This document shows, one piece after another, positions 42,683 through 51,698 of a stretch of 64,000 nucleotides of DNA. Position numbers and translations under genes: made by a program. The stretch's first letter is position 1; each line of letters starts with the position of its first letter. Under the pieces are notes generated by a model. The model was not told where the DNA came from and made no database searches. It saw only the letters and a program-made list of their open reading frames with translations. The stretch is from Mesorhizobium sp. NZP2298 (lineage in GTDB: Bacteria > Pseudomonadota > Alphaproteobacteria > Rhizobiales > Rhizobiaceae): positions 3,732,001 through 3,796,000 of the forward strand of contig NZ_CP033365.1 in the NCBI RefSeq assembly GCF_013170825.1. Direction: 5' to 3'.

Positions 42683-45253
42683 TCAGGTCCGCATCTTCTC
42701 GCCGCTCGGGTCGAAAGGCGCCTCGACATTGATGCGGGCCGGACGCCGATGTCCAAGAATCTCGATCTCGAACAGGCCGGCGCTTTCGTCCTCGGCAAGC
42801 GCCGCCGGCACATAACCCTGTGCCATCGACTTCTGGACATAATGGGCATAGCCGCCCGACGTCACCCAGCCGACCACGCGCCAGTCACCGTCGATGATGC
42901 CGCGCACGGCCGAAGCGCCCTCGGCAGCCTTGGAGCCACGCACTTCCTTGCCCTTGTCGTCGAAGCGGGGCGCGCCATAGCCATGCGGCTTGTCCACCGT
43001 GCCAAAATCCTTGCTGACCTTGGCCCAGATCGGTTCGTCCCCCATCACGTCGGCATCGGCGGCATCAACGATGAAGGAGACACGGCGCAGTTTCGGGCCT
43101 TCCGCCTGTTCCTTGGCGGCGGCTTCGCGGCCGATGAAGTCGTTCTTCTCGAGCTTGATGAAGCGGTCCATCGAACCTTCGAACGGCCCGTAGATCGGAC
43201 GCAGCTCGCGGAACCAGGTCGGGAAGTTCTTCTCAAGACGCATCGACAGCAGCGCGCGCATGCCGAAATCGACCAGGCCGAATTCCTCGCCGGCGTCCTT
43301 GATCGCCTTGTACACCAAACGCTGGTAGGCCGGCGCCATCCAGATCTCGTAGCCGAGGTCTCCGGTGTAGGTGATGCGGTTGACCATGCAAGGCGCGCCA
43401 CCGACCGCCATCTCGCGGAAATCCATGAAGCGGAAAGCCTTGGTCGAGATGTCGACATCGACCAGCTTCTGCAAGAGGTCGCGGGATTTGGGTCCGGCGA
43501 TCGACAAGCCGACCAGCGTCTGGTCGAAGCGATGGATGCGCACCGAACCGTCCTTCGGCAGGTGCTTTTCGAACCAGCGCATGTGGTATTTCTGCGCGGC
43601 CGAAGAACCCCAGATCATGAAGCGATCTTCACCCGCCTTGGCGATGGTGAAGTCGCCGATCAGCTTGCCGAACTCGTTGATCATCGGGGTGAGCACGATG
43701 CGGCCGGTTTTCGGCATGCGGTTGGTCATCAGCCGGTTGAGGAACTCTTCCGCCCCCGGTCCCGACACTTCGTATTTGGCGAAGTTGGCGATCTCGGTCA
43801 CGCCGACGCGCTCGCGCGTGGCGCGGACTTCCTCGCCAATCGGGCCGAAATCGTTGGACCGGTGGAACGAGACGATGTCCTTTGGCTCCTTGCCCGTCGG
43901 CGCGAACCACAGCGGGGTTTCCAGGCCCCACGAGTCGCCCATGACGGCGTTATTGGCGAGCATGGTGTCGTAGAGTGGCGTCGTCTGCGCCGGACGCGCT
44001 GCCGGCAGTTCCTCGTTCGGGAAGCGGATCGAGAAGCGACGCGAATAGTTTTCGCGCACCTTGGCGTTGGTGTAGCGCAGGCCGGCCCATTCGCCGAAGC
44101 GGGCGACATCCATGCCCCAGACGTCGAAACCGGGATCACCATGCACCATCCAGTTGGACAGAGCGAGGCCGACGCCGCCGCCCTGGCTGAAGCCGGCCAT
44201 GACGGCGCAGGCGCACCAGAAATTGGTCAGGCCCTGCACCGGGCCGACCAGCGGGTTGCCGTCGAGCGCGAAGGTGAAGGGGCCGTTGATGATCTGCTTG
44301 ATGCCGGCCTTTTCGATGCCGGGGAAATGCTTGAAGCCGATTTCCAGCGACGGCGCGATGCGGTCGAGGTCCGGCGGCAGCAATTCATGGCCGAAATCCC
44401 AAGGCGTGTTGACCGGCGACCACGGCTTGCAGGCCTTTTCATAGGTGCCGAGCAGGATGCCGTTGCGCTCCTGGCGGGTGTAGATCTCGCCCTTGAAGTC
44501 GAGCACGCCGATCATCTCGCGGCCAGTCGACTTGTTGAATTCCTCGACCTCCGGCATCGGCTCGGTGAGGAGGTACATGTGCTCCATCGCCAGAACCGGC
44601 AGCTCGACGCCGACCATGCGGCCGATCTCGCGCGCCCACAGGCCGCCGCAGTTGACGACGTGCTCGGCATGGACAGTGCCCTGTTCGGTGACCACGTTCC
44701 AGGTGCCGTCGGGCTGCTGCGTCAGGTCGACGACGCGGTTGCGCAGCACGATCTCGGCGCCGAGTTTCTTGGCCGCCTTGGAGTAGGCAATGGTGGTGCC
44801 GGAGGGATCGAGGTGGCCTTCGACCGGATCCCACATGGCGCCGACGAAGTTCGTCTCATCCATCAGCGGGAACATCGCCTTGGCTTCCGAAGGCGTGATC
44901 AGCTCGGTATCCATGCCGAGATAGCGGCCCTTGGCGTGCGCGAGCCGCAGGAAGTCCATGCGCTCGGGCGTATCAGCCATCATCACGCCGCCGGTCAGGT
45001 GCAGCGAGCAGGACTGGCCTGATAATTCCTCGATCTCCTTGTAGAGCTGCACCGTGTAGGCCTGCAGCTTGGCGACGTTGGGGTCGCCGTTCAGCGTGTG
45101 GAAGCCGCCGGCCGCGTGCCAGGACGAGCCAGAGGTGAGCTCCGAGCGTTCGATCAGCATGATGTCGGTCCACCCAGCCTTGGCCAGGTGATAGAGCACC
45201 GAGCAGCCGACGACGCCGCCGCCGATGACAACCGCTTTTACATGGGATTTCAT
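42683..45253 (-). CDS. FAD-dependent oxidoreductase / GcvT fusion, dimethylglycine dehydrogenase type (second copy)
   Basis: An 856-residue protein. The DAO domain opens with VVIGGGVVGCS, a classical dinucleotide fold, and SSWHAAGG places His46 as the covalent FAD site. The GcvT-like half (about 440-856) contains FAKYEVSGPGAEE and TYTGDLGYEIWM. It should oxidise an N-methyl group and form methylene-THF. It lies between the MttB paralog (74 bp upstream) and the DddP-like gene (9 bp downstream), so it may complete a demethylation series: MttB removes one methyl, this enzyme the next. Its N-terminal loop is more typical than that of the first copy at 4484. Confidence 0.88.
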   Translation of the reverse strand: MKSHVKAVVIGGGVVGCSVLYHLAKAGWTDIMLIERSELTSGSSWHAAGGFHTLNGDPNVAKLQAYTVQLYKEIEELSGQSCSLHLTGGVMMADTPERMDFLRLAHAKGRYLGMDTELITPSEAKAMFPLMDETNFVGAMWDPVEGHLDPSGTTIAYSKAAKKLGAEIVLRNRVVDLTQQPDGTWNVVTEQGTVHAEHVVNCGGLWAREIGRMVGVELPVLAMEHMYLLTEPMPEVEEFNKSTGREMIGVLDFKGEIYTRQERNGILLGTYEKACKPWSPVNTPWDFGHELLPPDLDRIAPSLEIGFKHFPGIEKAGIKQIINGPFTFALDGNPLVGPVQGLTNFWCACAVMAGFSQGGGVGLALSNWMVHGDPGFDVWGMDVARFGEWAGLRYTNAKVRENYSRRFSIRFPNEELPAARPAQTTPLYDTMLANNAVMGDSWGLETPLWFAPTGKEPKDIVSFHRSNDFGPIGEEVRATRERVGVTEIANFAKYEVSGPGAEEFLNRLMTNRMPKTGRIVLTPMINEFGKLIGDFTIAKAGEDRFMIWGSSAAQKYHMRWFEKHLPKDGSVRIHRFDQTLVGLSIAGPKSRDLLQKLVDVDISTKAFRFMDFREMAVGGAPCMVNRITYTGDLGYEIWMAPAYQRLVYKAIKDAGEEFGLVDFGMRALLSMRLEKNFPTWFRELRPIYGPFEGSMDRFIKLEKNDFIGREAAAKEQAEGPKLRRVSFIVDAADADVMGDEPIWAKVSKDFGTVDKPHGYGAPRFDDKGKEVRGSKAAEGASAVRGIIDGDWRVVGWVTSGGYAHYVQKSMAQGYVPAALAEDESAGLFEIEILGHRRPARINVEAPFDPSGEKMRT

Positions 45254-45327
45254 GAAGATAGGTCCGTTTTTGCGTAAATTGAATCAGAGGTTTCGGTCGC
45301 TGGCGTGACGACGCACGCCAAGCACGA

Positions 45328-46905
45328 TCAAAAATCGGTCGGCGCGCCGCCTTCGGCCGTGCGCTTCTGGACGAAGTCGTTGAGTTCCTCGCGGATCGCC
45401 GGATCCATGTAGGGCTCGTCATAGGAGGCCAGCCGCTCTTTCCAGACCTTGTTGGCTTTTTCCATTGCCGTCGGCGAGCCGGCTTCCGCCCAGGTCTCGA
45501 AATTGCGCCAGTCGGAAAGGATCGGCGAGTAGAACGCGGTCTTGTAGCGGTCCTGCGTGTGCTGGGTGCCGAAGAAGTGGCCGCCTGGGCCAACCGACTG
45601 GATGGCGTCGAAGCCTAGCGCTTCTTCCGACAAATCGAGCGGGGTCAGGAATTCCGCCACCATCTGCAAGAGGTCGATGTCGAGAATGGTCTTTTCGTAG
45701 GAGCAGCGCAGGCCGCCCTCGAGCCAGCCGGCCGCGTGCATCATCAGGTTGCCGCCGCCCTGGATGGCGCCCCACAGCGAAAACACGCTCTCATAGGCCG
45801 CCTGCGCGTCGACCGTATTGGCGGCGCAGGTGTTGGATGTGCGATAGGGAATGTTGTAGCGGCGGGCAAGCTGGCCGCCGACAAGCTGCGCCTTCATGTA
45901 TTCGGGCGTGCCGAAGGCCGGCGAACCGGACTTCATGTCGACATTGGAAGTGAAGCCGCCATAGCCGACAGGCGCACCCTTCTTCACCATCTGGGCAAAG
46001 GCAATGCCCGACAGCGCCTCGGCATTCTGCTGCACCAGCGCACCGGCGATGGTCACAGGCGCCATCGCGCCCGACAGGGTGAAGGGTGTGACGATGACGA
46101 CCTGGCCCTTGCTCGACATCTGGATGATGCCTTCCATCATCGGCACGTCGAGCTTGAGCGGCGAATTGGTGTTGATGATGGTGAATACGGACGGCTCCTC
46201 AAGCAGTTGCTCGTGGCTGATGCCGCGCGCGATGCGGGTGATCTCAATGCCGTCGACATTGCGTTCCTTGCCGAGCGAATAGATGTGGAACACCTTGTCG
46301 GTCAGCATTGCGAGGTCGCGAACACATTCGAGGTGGCGGACGGATGGATGGATATCGGTCGGCTCGACCGGATAGCCGCCGGTGCAGTTCAGGATGTTGT
46401 GCATCTGCGCAAGGCGCAGGAAATTGCGGTAGTCCGCCTGGTTGCCGGGCCGGCGGCCACGGTCGATGTCGGAGCAATTGGGTGCCGACGCCATCATCGA
46501 GATGATCAGATTATCGCCGCCGAAGCGGACATTGTGCGCGGGATTGCGGGCATGGATGGTGAATTCGGACGGACAATGCGAGACGAGTTCGAGAATCATG
46601 TCGCTGTCGAAGCGAACGCGTTCCGAGCCTTCGCGCACATCGGCGCCATGCGCCTTCATGATACGCCGGGCCTCGTCGTGCAGGACGTCGACGCCGATTT
46701 CCTTGAGCACGCGCAAGGAGGTGAGGTGGATCGACTCCAGCTCGTCGTCCGAAACCAGCTTCGTGGGTTGCAGCGGGATCTTCAACTGCCGAAACGGCGG
46801 CTGCTCGAACGCGGCCGAGCCTCCGGCTCGCTTTCCGGCACGGCCGCCACGGCGGGCACGGTCGGGTGCCAGGGCCGGTTCTGCAGGGTTTAGGGCGGCG
46901 GTCAT
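45328..46905 (-). CDS. MttB superfamily methyltransferase, non-pyrrolysine (second copy)
   Basis: A 525-residue protein; ATG 46905 has GAGGA 6 bases upstream, and upstream in-frame codons are rejected. It follows the same TIM-barrel pattern as the copy at 27290 (SGAMAPVTIAG, SGSPAFGTPEY, HAAGWLEGGL) with a similar Arg/Gly-rich front, but the rest of the sequence is well diverged. No TAG interrupts it. It heads a three-gene operon with the FAD/GcvT fusion and the DddP-like enzyme. No corrinoid protein is next to it, so it may share that at 26301-26999 or use one elsewhere. Substrate unknown; glycine betaine, proline betaine, carnitine or DMSP are candidates. Confidence 0.87.
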   Translation of the reverse strand: MTAALNPAEPALAPDRARRGGRAGKRAGGSAAFEQPPFRQLKIPLQPTKLVSDDELESIHLTSLRVLKEIGVDVLHDEARRIMKAHGADVREGSERVRFDSDMILELVSHCPSEFTIHARNPAHNVRFGGDNLIISMMASAPNCSDIDRGRRPGNQADYRNFLRLAQMHNILNCTGGYPVEPTDIHPSVRHLECVRDLAMLTDKVFHIYSLGKERNVDGIEITRIARGISHEQLLEEPSVFTIINTNSPLKLDVPMMEGIIQMSSKGQVVIVTPFTLSGAMAPVTIAGALVQQNAEALSGIAFAQMVKKGAPVGYGGFTSNVDMKSGSPAFGTPEYMKAQLVGGQLARRYNIPYRTSNTCAANTVDAQAAYESVFSLWGAIQGGGNLMMHAAGWLEGGLRCSYEKTILDIDLLQMVAEFLTPLDLSEEALGFDAIQSVGPGGHFFGTQHTQDRYKTAFYSPILSDWRNFETWAEAGSPTAMEKANKVWKERLASYDEPYMDPAIREELNDFVQKRTAEGGAPTDF

Positions 46906-47169
46906 GATGGTCCTCGTAGGATGCGAATGGCGGGCGGCATAATGGACCGGCGGCCCGCCGGCCATTGCGGAGGTGGCGACCACTAGGGCGAGGGAAGCGA
47001 CATGCCGGAACGGCAGCCGCGTGGCTACGACATTCGCCTTGGCCAAACCGGCTCGCCGGGAAATGCCCGCGAGCGGCAGGCGGGATAGAGGCTGACGTGG
47101 AGTGCGTTACACTTCCGTCTTTTACTTCTGATATACTTCGGCGCTTAACGTCTTTGGAGGGGGGCAGTC

Positions 47170-49101
47170 ATGCCTGACGTCGTCAAAGTGCGTGCCGCGA
47201 CAAACAACGAAGTCGCGTTCCTTTCCTGGGATCTTGACGGGATGATCCCGGGTTGCCTCGGTTTCGAGATCGTGCGCCTCTATCCAGACACAGGCGAAGA
47301 GCGCTGCCTGGCGTCCTGGGTGCCGTTCAAGGGGCAGCGCAATCCGCGATGGATTCCGCAGGACACCGGCGTCTGGCCGGTGCAGAAGACATTTTGGCGC
47401 GATCTGACCGTGCGGCGACGGCGCGACAGCATCGACGTCAGACCGGACGGCGAGATGATCGCCTACCGGGTGCGTCCCGTTGGCGACATGAAGCCGGGCC
47501 TCGATCCGGTGCCGGTGCGCCCCGATCAGGTCGTCGACGGCAAACCCGCCTATACGGGGCCATCGCGGCCGCTCGGCTATCTCGGCCAGGGTGCCATCAG
47601 CCCGCCGATCTTCCTTGGCCAGATGTTCGGCAAGGCACGCATCGCCTTCACCAATGGCGTGCTGTCGACGCAATGGATGTCGCACGCGTTGCAGGAAGCC
47701 GGCATCAAGGTGGGGCAGCGCGAGAAGATCGCCGCGATCCTTCAGGACCCGACCAGCAAGATACGCGCCTACCTGCATGGCGATGTGCCCGATGTACTGA
47801 CCAGTCTCCTGAAACGGGCCAGGACCGAGGGCGGCACGGTCAGGCTTGCCCTCTATGAGCTTGGTGATGACGAATTGTGTGACGCTATCATCGCCGCCAA
47901 GGATGTCATCGAGGTTATCCTTTCCAATTCCGGCAAGGGCAAGCTTCCAGACGCGGCCGAAGACGACAAGACCGAGGTTTGGGATGCCGGCAACTTTCGG
48001 TACAGGCAGCGCCTGCGCGATGCGGGCGTGGTGGTGACGGACCGCCTGTTCAACAACAACCATATCGGCCACAACAAATTCGCCGTCTACCGCGATGCGC
48101 AGGGCAAGCCGCTGGCGGTGATGACCGGCAGCACCAACTGGACCTCGACGGGCATTTGCGGACAATCCAACAATGCCTTCGTCCGTGACGATCCCGCGAT
48201 GGCCGAGGTCTTCAACGACTATTGGCAGCGCATGAAGGCGGACGTGTTTCCTCCGCCAGCCAGCGAAACCGCTGCCGGGCACGTCGCGCAGATGCAAGGC
48301 GTGCCGTTCCGCAGGGATAACCATTTGCCCAATCCGCGGAATGGGGCGACCTCGGCGCTGGACGGCATGACAGTCTGGTTCTCCCCGAACGACCCGAAGC
48401 GCAGCAAGAAGGATATCTCGGTGCGACCGGTGGATCTGGAAGATGTCTTCGCACGCATCAAGGCGGCGAAGCGGGCGGTGCTGTTCCTGGTGTTCAATCC
48501 TTCGCTGCTTGGCGAAAACTCGATTGTCGACCAGGCCGTCGCGGCGGCGAAGGCGGATCCGAATTTGATCGTGCAAGGCGCGATCAGCGATGAAACCGCA
48601 ATGCCCAATTATGTCGCTCCGACCAAGGATCCGGTCACCCACAAGTCGAACAAGGACGGCAAGGCGCCCTTCGTGTATCCGGAGAAGGTCTGGGAAGCGC
48701 CGAATGTCTCCATCGTGCGGGCGGCGAACCTGACCGGCGCCACGATCGCACGCGACTTCCAGGCGGAGGTGCTGACCGTCGGCCATGCCATCGTGCACGA
48801 CAAGATCGTCATCATCGATCCGATGGAGAACAACGCCACCGTCATCACCGGCAGCCACAACCTCGGTTACAAGGCGTCCTACGAAAACGACGAGAACCTG
48901 GTGATCGTGGAAGGCGACAAGACATTTGCCGCGGCCTATGCCGTGCACATGCTCGACGTCTTCGACCACTACAAGTTCCGCGCCTGGCGAAGGACGATCG
49001 GCAAAGGGCCTTCCGCCGATGACGGGATTTCGGTCGACGACAAGTGGCTGAAGCCTTACGCAGAAGGCAAGAAAGGCGCGATTGCCCGGTATTTTCCGTA
49101 G
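47170..49101 (+). CDS. Phospholipase D-like protein with two HKD motifs
   Basis: A 643-residue protein with a strong GGAGG-rich ribosome binding site. Two HKD motifs are intact: H301-N-K303 (HNKFAVYRD) and H543-D-K545 (VHDKIVIID), each followed by GSTN or GSHN. The N-terminal 170 residues are a beta-rich domain without signal peptide. It should act as one bilobed phosphodiesterase or transferase on phospholipid or nucleic acid. It is divergent from the MttB2 operon and looks unrelated to it. Bacterial relatives include effectors and nucleases; none can be chosen here. Confidence 0.82.
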   Translation: MPDVVKVRAATNNEVAFLSWDLDGMIPGCLGFEIVRLYPDTGEERCLASWVPFKGQRNPRWIPQDTGVWPVQKTFWRDLTVRRRRDSIDVRPDGEMIAYRVRPVGDMKPGLDPVPVRPDQVVDGKPAYTGPSRPLGYLGQGAISPPIFLGQMFGKARIAFTNGVLSTQWMSHALQEAGIKVGQREKIAAILQDPTSKIRAYLHGDVPDVLTSLLKRARTEGGTVRLALYELGDDELCDAIIAAKDVIEVILSNSGKGKLPDAAEDDKTEVWDAGNFRYRQRLRDAGVVVTDRLFNNNHIGHNKFAVYRDAQGKPLAVMTGSTNWTSTGICGQSNNAFVRDDPAMAEVFNDYWQRMKADVFPPPASETAAGHVAQMQGVPFRRDNHLPNPRNGATSALDGMTVWFSPNDPKRSKKDISVRPVDLEDVFARIKAAKRAVLFLVFNPSLLGENSIVDQAVAAAKADPNLIVQGAISDETAMPNYVAPTKDPVTHKSNKDGKAPFVYPEKVWEAPNVSIVRAANLTGATIARDFQAEVLTVGHAIVHDKIVIIDPMENNATVITGSHNLGYKASYENDENLVIVEGDKTFAAAYAVHMLDVFDHYKFRAWRRTIGKGPSADDGISVDDKWLKPYAEGKKGAIARYFP

Positions 49102-49271
49102 CGTCGCCAAGTCGCGCGTTTCAATCCGGACCGATCGGTGATCGCCAATCGCTCGGGTTGATTGGCGCAAGCGGATTTCCCCTGCCGGCCCTTTCTTTCC
49201 CATGATCGAGCCAGTAGCTAGTGACACTTGCCGGCCGGGAGGTCAGCCGGCACCTCACATGGAATGACGGA

Positions 49272-50453
49272 ATGGTCGCAACCGGCTCGAGCGAAGGCGA
49301 AGCGGGGACGCAGTGGGCGGCGCTTGCCGGCGTGACCGCGGCGCTTGCCATGTTCGGCGCTGCGCAAGGGCTGAGCTCGCCCCTGTTCACGCTCCTGATG
49401 CAGAAGCAAGGCATGTCGCCTGGGCTTATCGGCCTGTCGGCGGCAATGATGCCGCTCGGGCTGATCCTGTCGGCGTCGTTCGTGCCGGCGGCAGTACGGC
49501 TGGTCGGTGCGCGAAACCTGGCGGTCGGCTGCTCGCTGGTTGGAGCGCTGTGCTTCCTGGGCATCGGCTACCTGCAAAACTGGGTGGCCTGGTATGCCAT
49601 CCGCTTCATCATCGGCGTCGTCATCAACCCGCTCTATATCCTCGGCGAGGTCTGGGCACTGTCGCTGGCGCCGCCCTCACGGCGCGGTCGCGTGATGGGC
49701 GTGTTCAACACGCTGATGGGCGCCGGCTATGCGGCCGGCCCGTTCACCTTGACCCTGGTCGGAACTTCGGGCTGGGGGCCTTTCAGCGTTGGTGTCGGCG
49801 GCTTCGTGCTATGCGCGATCATCCTGCGTCTTGTCTCCTCGAAGCTCGCCGGTTTCGAGGATGACGGCCAGCCCGCCGGCAGCTTTATCGGTTTCGCACG
49901 GCTGGCGCCGGCGCTGCTGCTGGCCGTGCTGGTCTCGGCCGCCGTCCAGCAAAGCACCTATGCGCTGGTCCCGGTCTTCGGCGCCGGCTATGGCTTGCCG
50001 GAAGCCGTGCTCGCCGCGCTGGTGATGGCGCTTTCCCTGGGCAACATCCTGCTGCAGATCCCGCTTGGCCTGCTCGCTGAGCGGTTCGGCGGCCGCCCGA
50101 TGATCCTGGCTTGCGCGATGGCAACGGCCGCCTGCGCGATTCTGCTGCCGCTGCTGATCCTGACACCGCTGATATGGGGCGTGCTGCTGGTGATGGGCGC
50201 GGTCGGCTACGGCGTCTATACGATGGCATTGGTCGAGCTCGGCAGCCGGTTCAAGGGCACGCTGCTTGTCACCGGCAACGCCGCCTTCGCCTTGCTGTGG
50301 GGCGTTGGCGGTATCGTCGGCCCGCCCGGCGCCGGCCTGCTGATGCAGGGCATCGGCCCGCTGGGCCTGCCCGTGGTGATCATCGGCCTCGACGCCTTGC
50401 TGGTGATCTTCGCGCTCTATCGCGCATCAGTTCGCCGGAGCGGCCAGGCATGA
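49272..50453 (+). CDS. MFS transporter (first of a tandem pair)
   Basis: About 393 residues; ATG 49272 is chosen over the GTG at 49221 because it aligns with the start of the paralog behind it (QWAALAGVTAALAMFG against QWAAITGVIATVSVFA). Twelve hydrophobic helices are visible; the loop between helices 2 and 3 reads RLVGARNLAVG. Drug/metabolite exporters of this size are common in rhizobia. It overlaps the next transporter gene by ATGA. Substrate unknown. Confidence 0.8.
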   Translation: MVATGSSEGEAGTQWAALAGVTAALAMFGAAQGLSSPLFTLLMQKQGMSPGLIGLSAAMMPLGLILSASFVPAAVRLVGARNLAVGCSLVGALCFLGIGYLQNWVAWYAIRFIIGVVINPLYILGEVWALSLAPPSRRGRVMGVFNTLMGAGYAAGPFTLTLVGTSGWGPFSVGVGGFVLCAIILRLVSSKLAGFEDDGQPAGSFIGFARLAPALLLAVLVSAAVQQSTYALVPVFGAGYGLPEAVLAALVMALSLGNILLQIPLGLLAERFGGRPMILACAMATAACAILLPLLILTPLIWGVLLVMGAVGYGVYTMALVELGSRFKGTLLVTGNAAFALLWGVGGIVGPPGAGLLMQGIGPLGLPVVIIGLDALLVIFALYRASVRRSGQA

Positions 50454-51625
50454 TGGCGGCCGGTTCGGACAACAGCCAGGCCGGGATGCAATGGGCAGCG
50501 ATCACCGGCGTGATCGCGACCGTCTCGGTGTTCGCGATCGCGCAAGGGCTGTCCTATCCGCTGTTGAGCTTCATCCTGCAGCGCCAGGGCGTCTCGCCGG
50601 CAATGATCGGCTTGTCGGCGGCGATGACGCCGATCGGCTTCATCGTCTCGTCGCCGCTCATCCCAGGATTGGCGCGGCGGTTCGGGGCAGGGCGGACGGC
50701 GCTTACCTGTGCAGCGCTTTCGGCTGTGGTGCTGGCGCTGATCGGCTGGACGCAGAATGTCTATCTGTGGTTTCCGCTGCGCTTCCTGATCGGCGCGGTG
50801 ACCAATCCGCTCTATGTGCTGAGTGAAATCTGGGTGATCGCACTGGCGCCGCCGGCGCGGCGAGGGCGCATCATGGGCGTCTATTCGACGATCATCTCGG
50901 CCGGATTCGCGGCTGGCCCGCTTTGCCTGCTTGCCGTCGGCACCGAAGGCTGGCCCCCCTTCCTCGTCGGTATTTCCGCCTTCGTTCTATGCGGCATCTG
51001 TCTGGCTTCGGTGCTGCCGCGCCTGCCCAAGGTCGACGAGGCCGGTCACCAGGTCTCGGTCCTGGGCTTCGTGTCGATGGCGTGGCTGCTTTTGTTTGCG
51101 GTCATCGTTGCCGCGGGTTTCGAACAGGGCGCGCTGGCCCTGCTGCCGGTCTATGGCACCCATCACGGCATCGCGGAGGTCCGCATGTCGGCGCTGCTGT
51201 CGGTGATGATTGCCGGCAACATCGCCATGCAGGTGCCGCTTGGCCTGCTGGCGGAGCGGATTTCCGCGCGTCTGGTGCGGCTTGCCTGTGTTTGCTTGAC
51301 CGTGCTCGGATGCGTGCTGCTGCCGCTTCTCATCGAAACGCCGCTGATCTGGCCGATGATCTTTGTCTGGGGCGCGGTTTCGTACGGCATCTACACGATG
51401 TCGATCATTGAGCTTGGCGAGCGCTTCACCGGCTCGACACTGGTCGCCGGCAACGCCGCCTTCTCGCTGATGTGGGGCGTGGGTGGCATAGCCGTGCCGC
51501 CGCTGGCGGGAAGCGCGATGGATTTGCTGGGCGCCGGTGGCCTGCCGATCACGCTGGGCCTGATGTGCCTGGTGCTGGCGGTTGCGAGTGTCGCTGGTCG
51601 CGGTAAGGCCCGAATCCTCTGCTGA
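50450..51625 (+). CDS. MFS transporter (second of a tandem pair)
   Basis: A 391-residue paralog of the preceding transporter, with matching helices and loops (GLSAAMTPIGFIVSSPLIPG, RRGRIMGVYSTIISAGFAAG). The pair looks like an old tandem duplication that has diverged throughout. Coupling by ATGA keeps both together, perhaps as a heteromer or as two transporters with different ligands. It is followed after 73 bp by the oligopeptidase gene, possibly in the same operon. Confidence 0.8.
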   Translation: MMAAGSDNSQAGMQWAAITGVIATVSVFAIAQGLSYPLLSFILQRQGVSPAMIGLSAAMTPIGFIVSSPLIPGLARRFGAGRTALTCAALSAVVLALIGWTQNVYLWFPLRFLIGAVTNPLYVLSEIWVIALAPPARRGRIMGVYSTIISAGFAAGPLCLLAVGTEGWPPFLVGISAFVLCGICLASVLPRLPKVDEAGHQVSVLGFVSMAWLLLFAVIVAAGFEQGALALLPVYGTHHGIAEVRMSALLSVMIAGNIAMQVPLGLLAERISARLVRLACVCLTVLGCVLLPLLIETPLIWPMIFVWGAVSYGIYTMSIIELGERFTGSTLVAGNAAFSLMWGVGGIAVPPLAGSAMDLLGAGGLPITLGLMCLVLAVASVAGRGKARILC

Positions 51626-51698
51626 GATGCCGCAGCTATTGAATATCGGACAAGGCATGTCGATCTTGCATGCCGAAGCATTGCCTATCGGAGATTCC

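Noticed and set aside
41411..45022. 1203-codon open frame on the plus strand
   Set aside because: It is antisense to the M24 and FAD/GcvT genes, which have clear domains, and arises from GC-rich third positions. No ribosome binding site or family motif.
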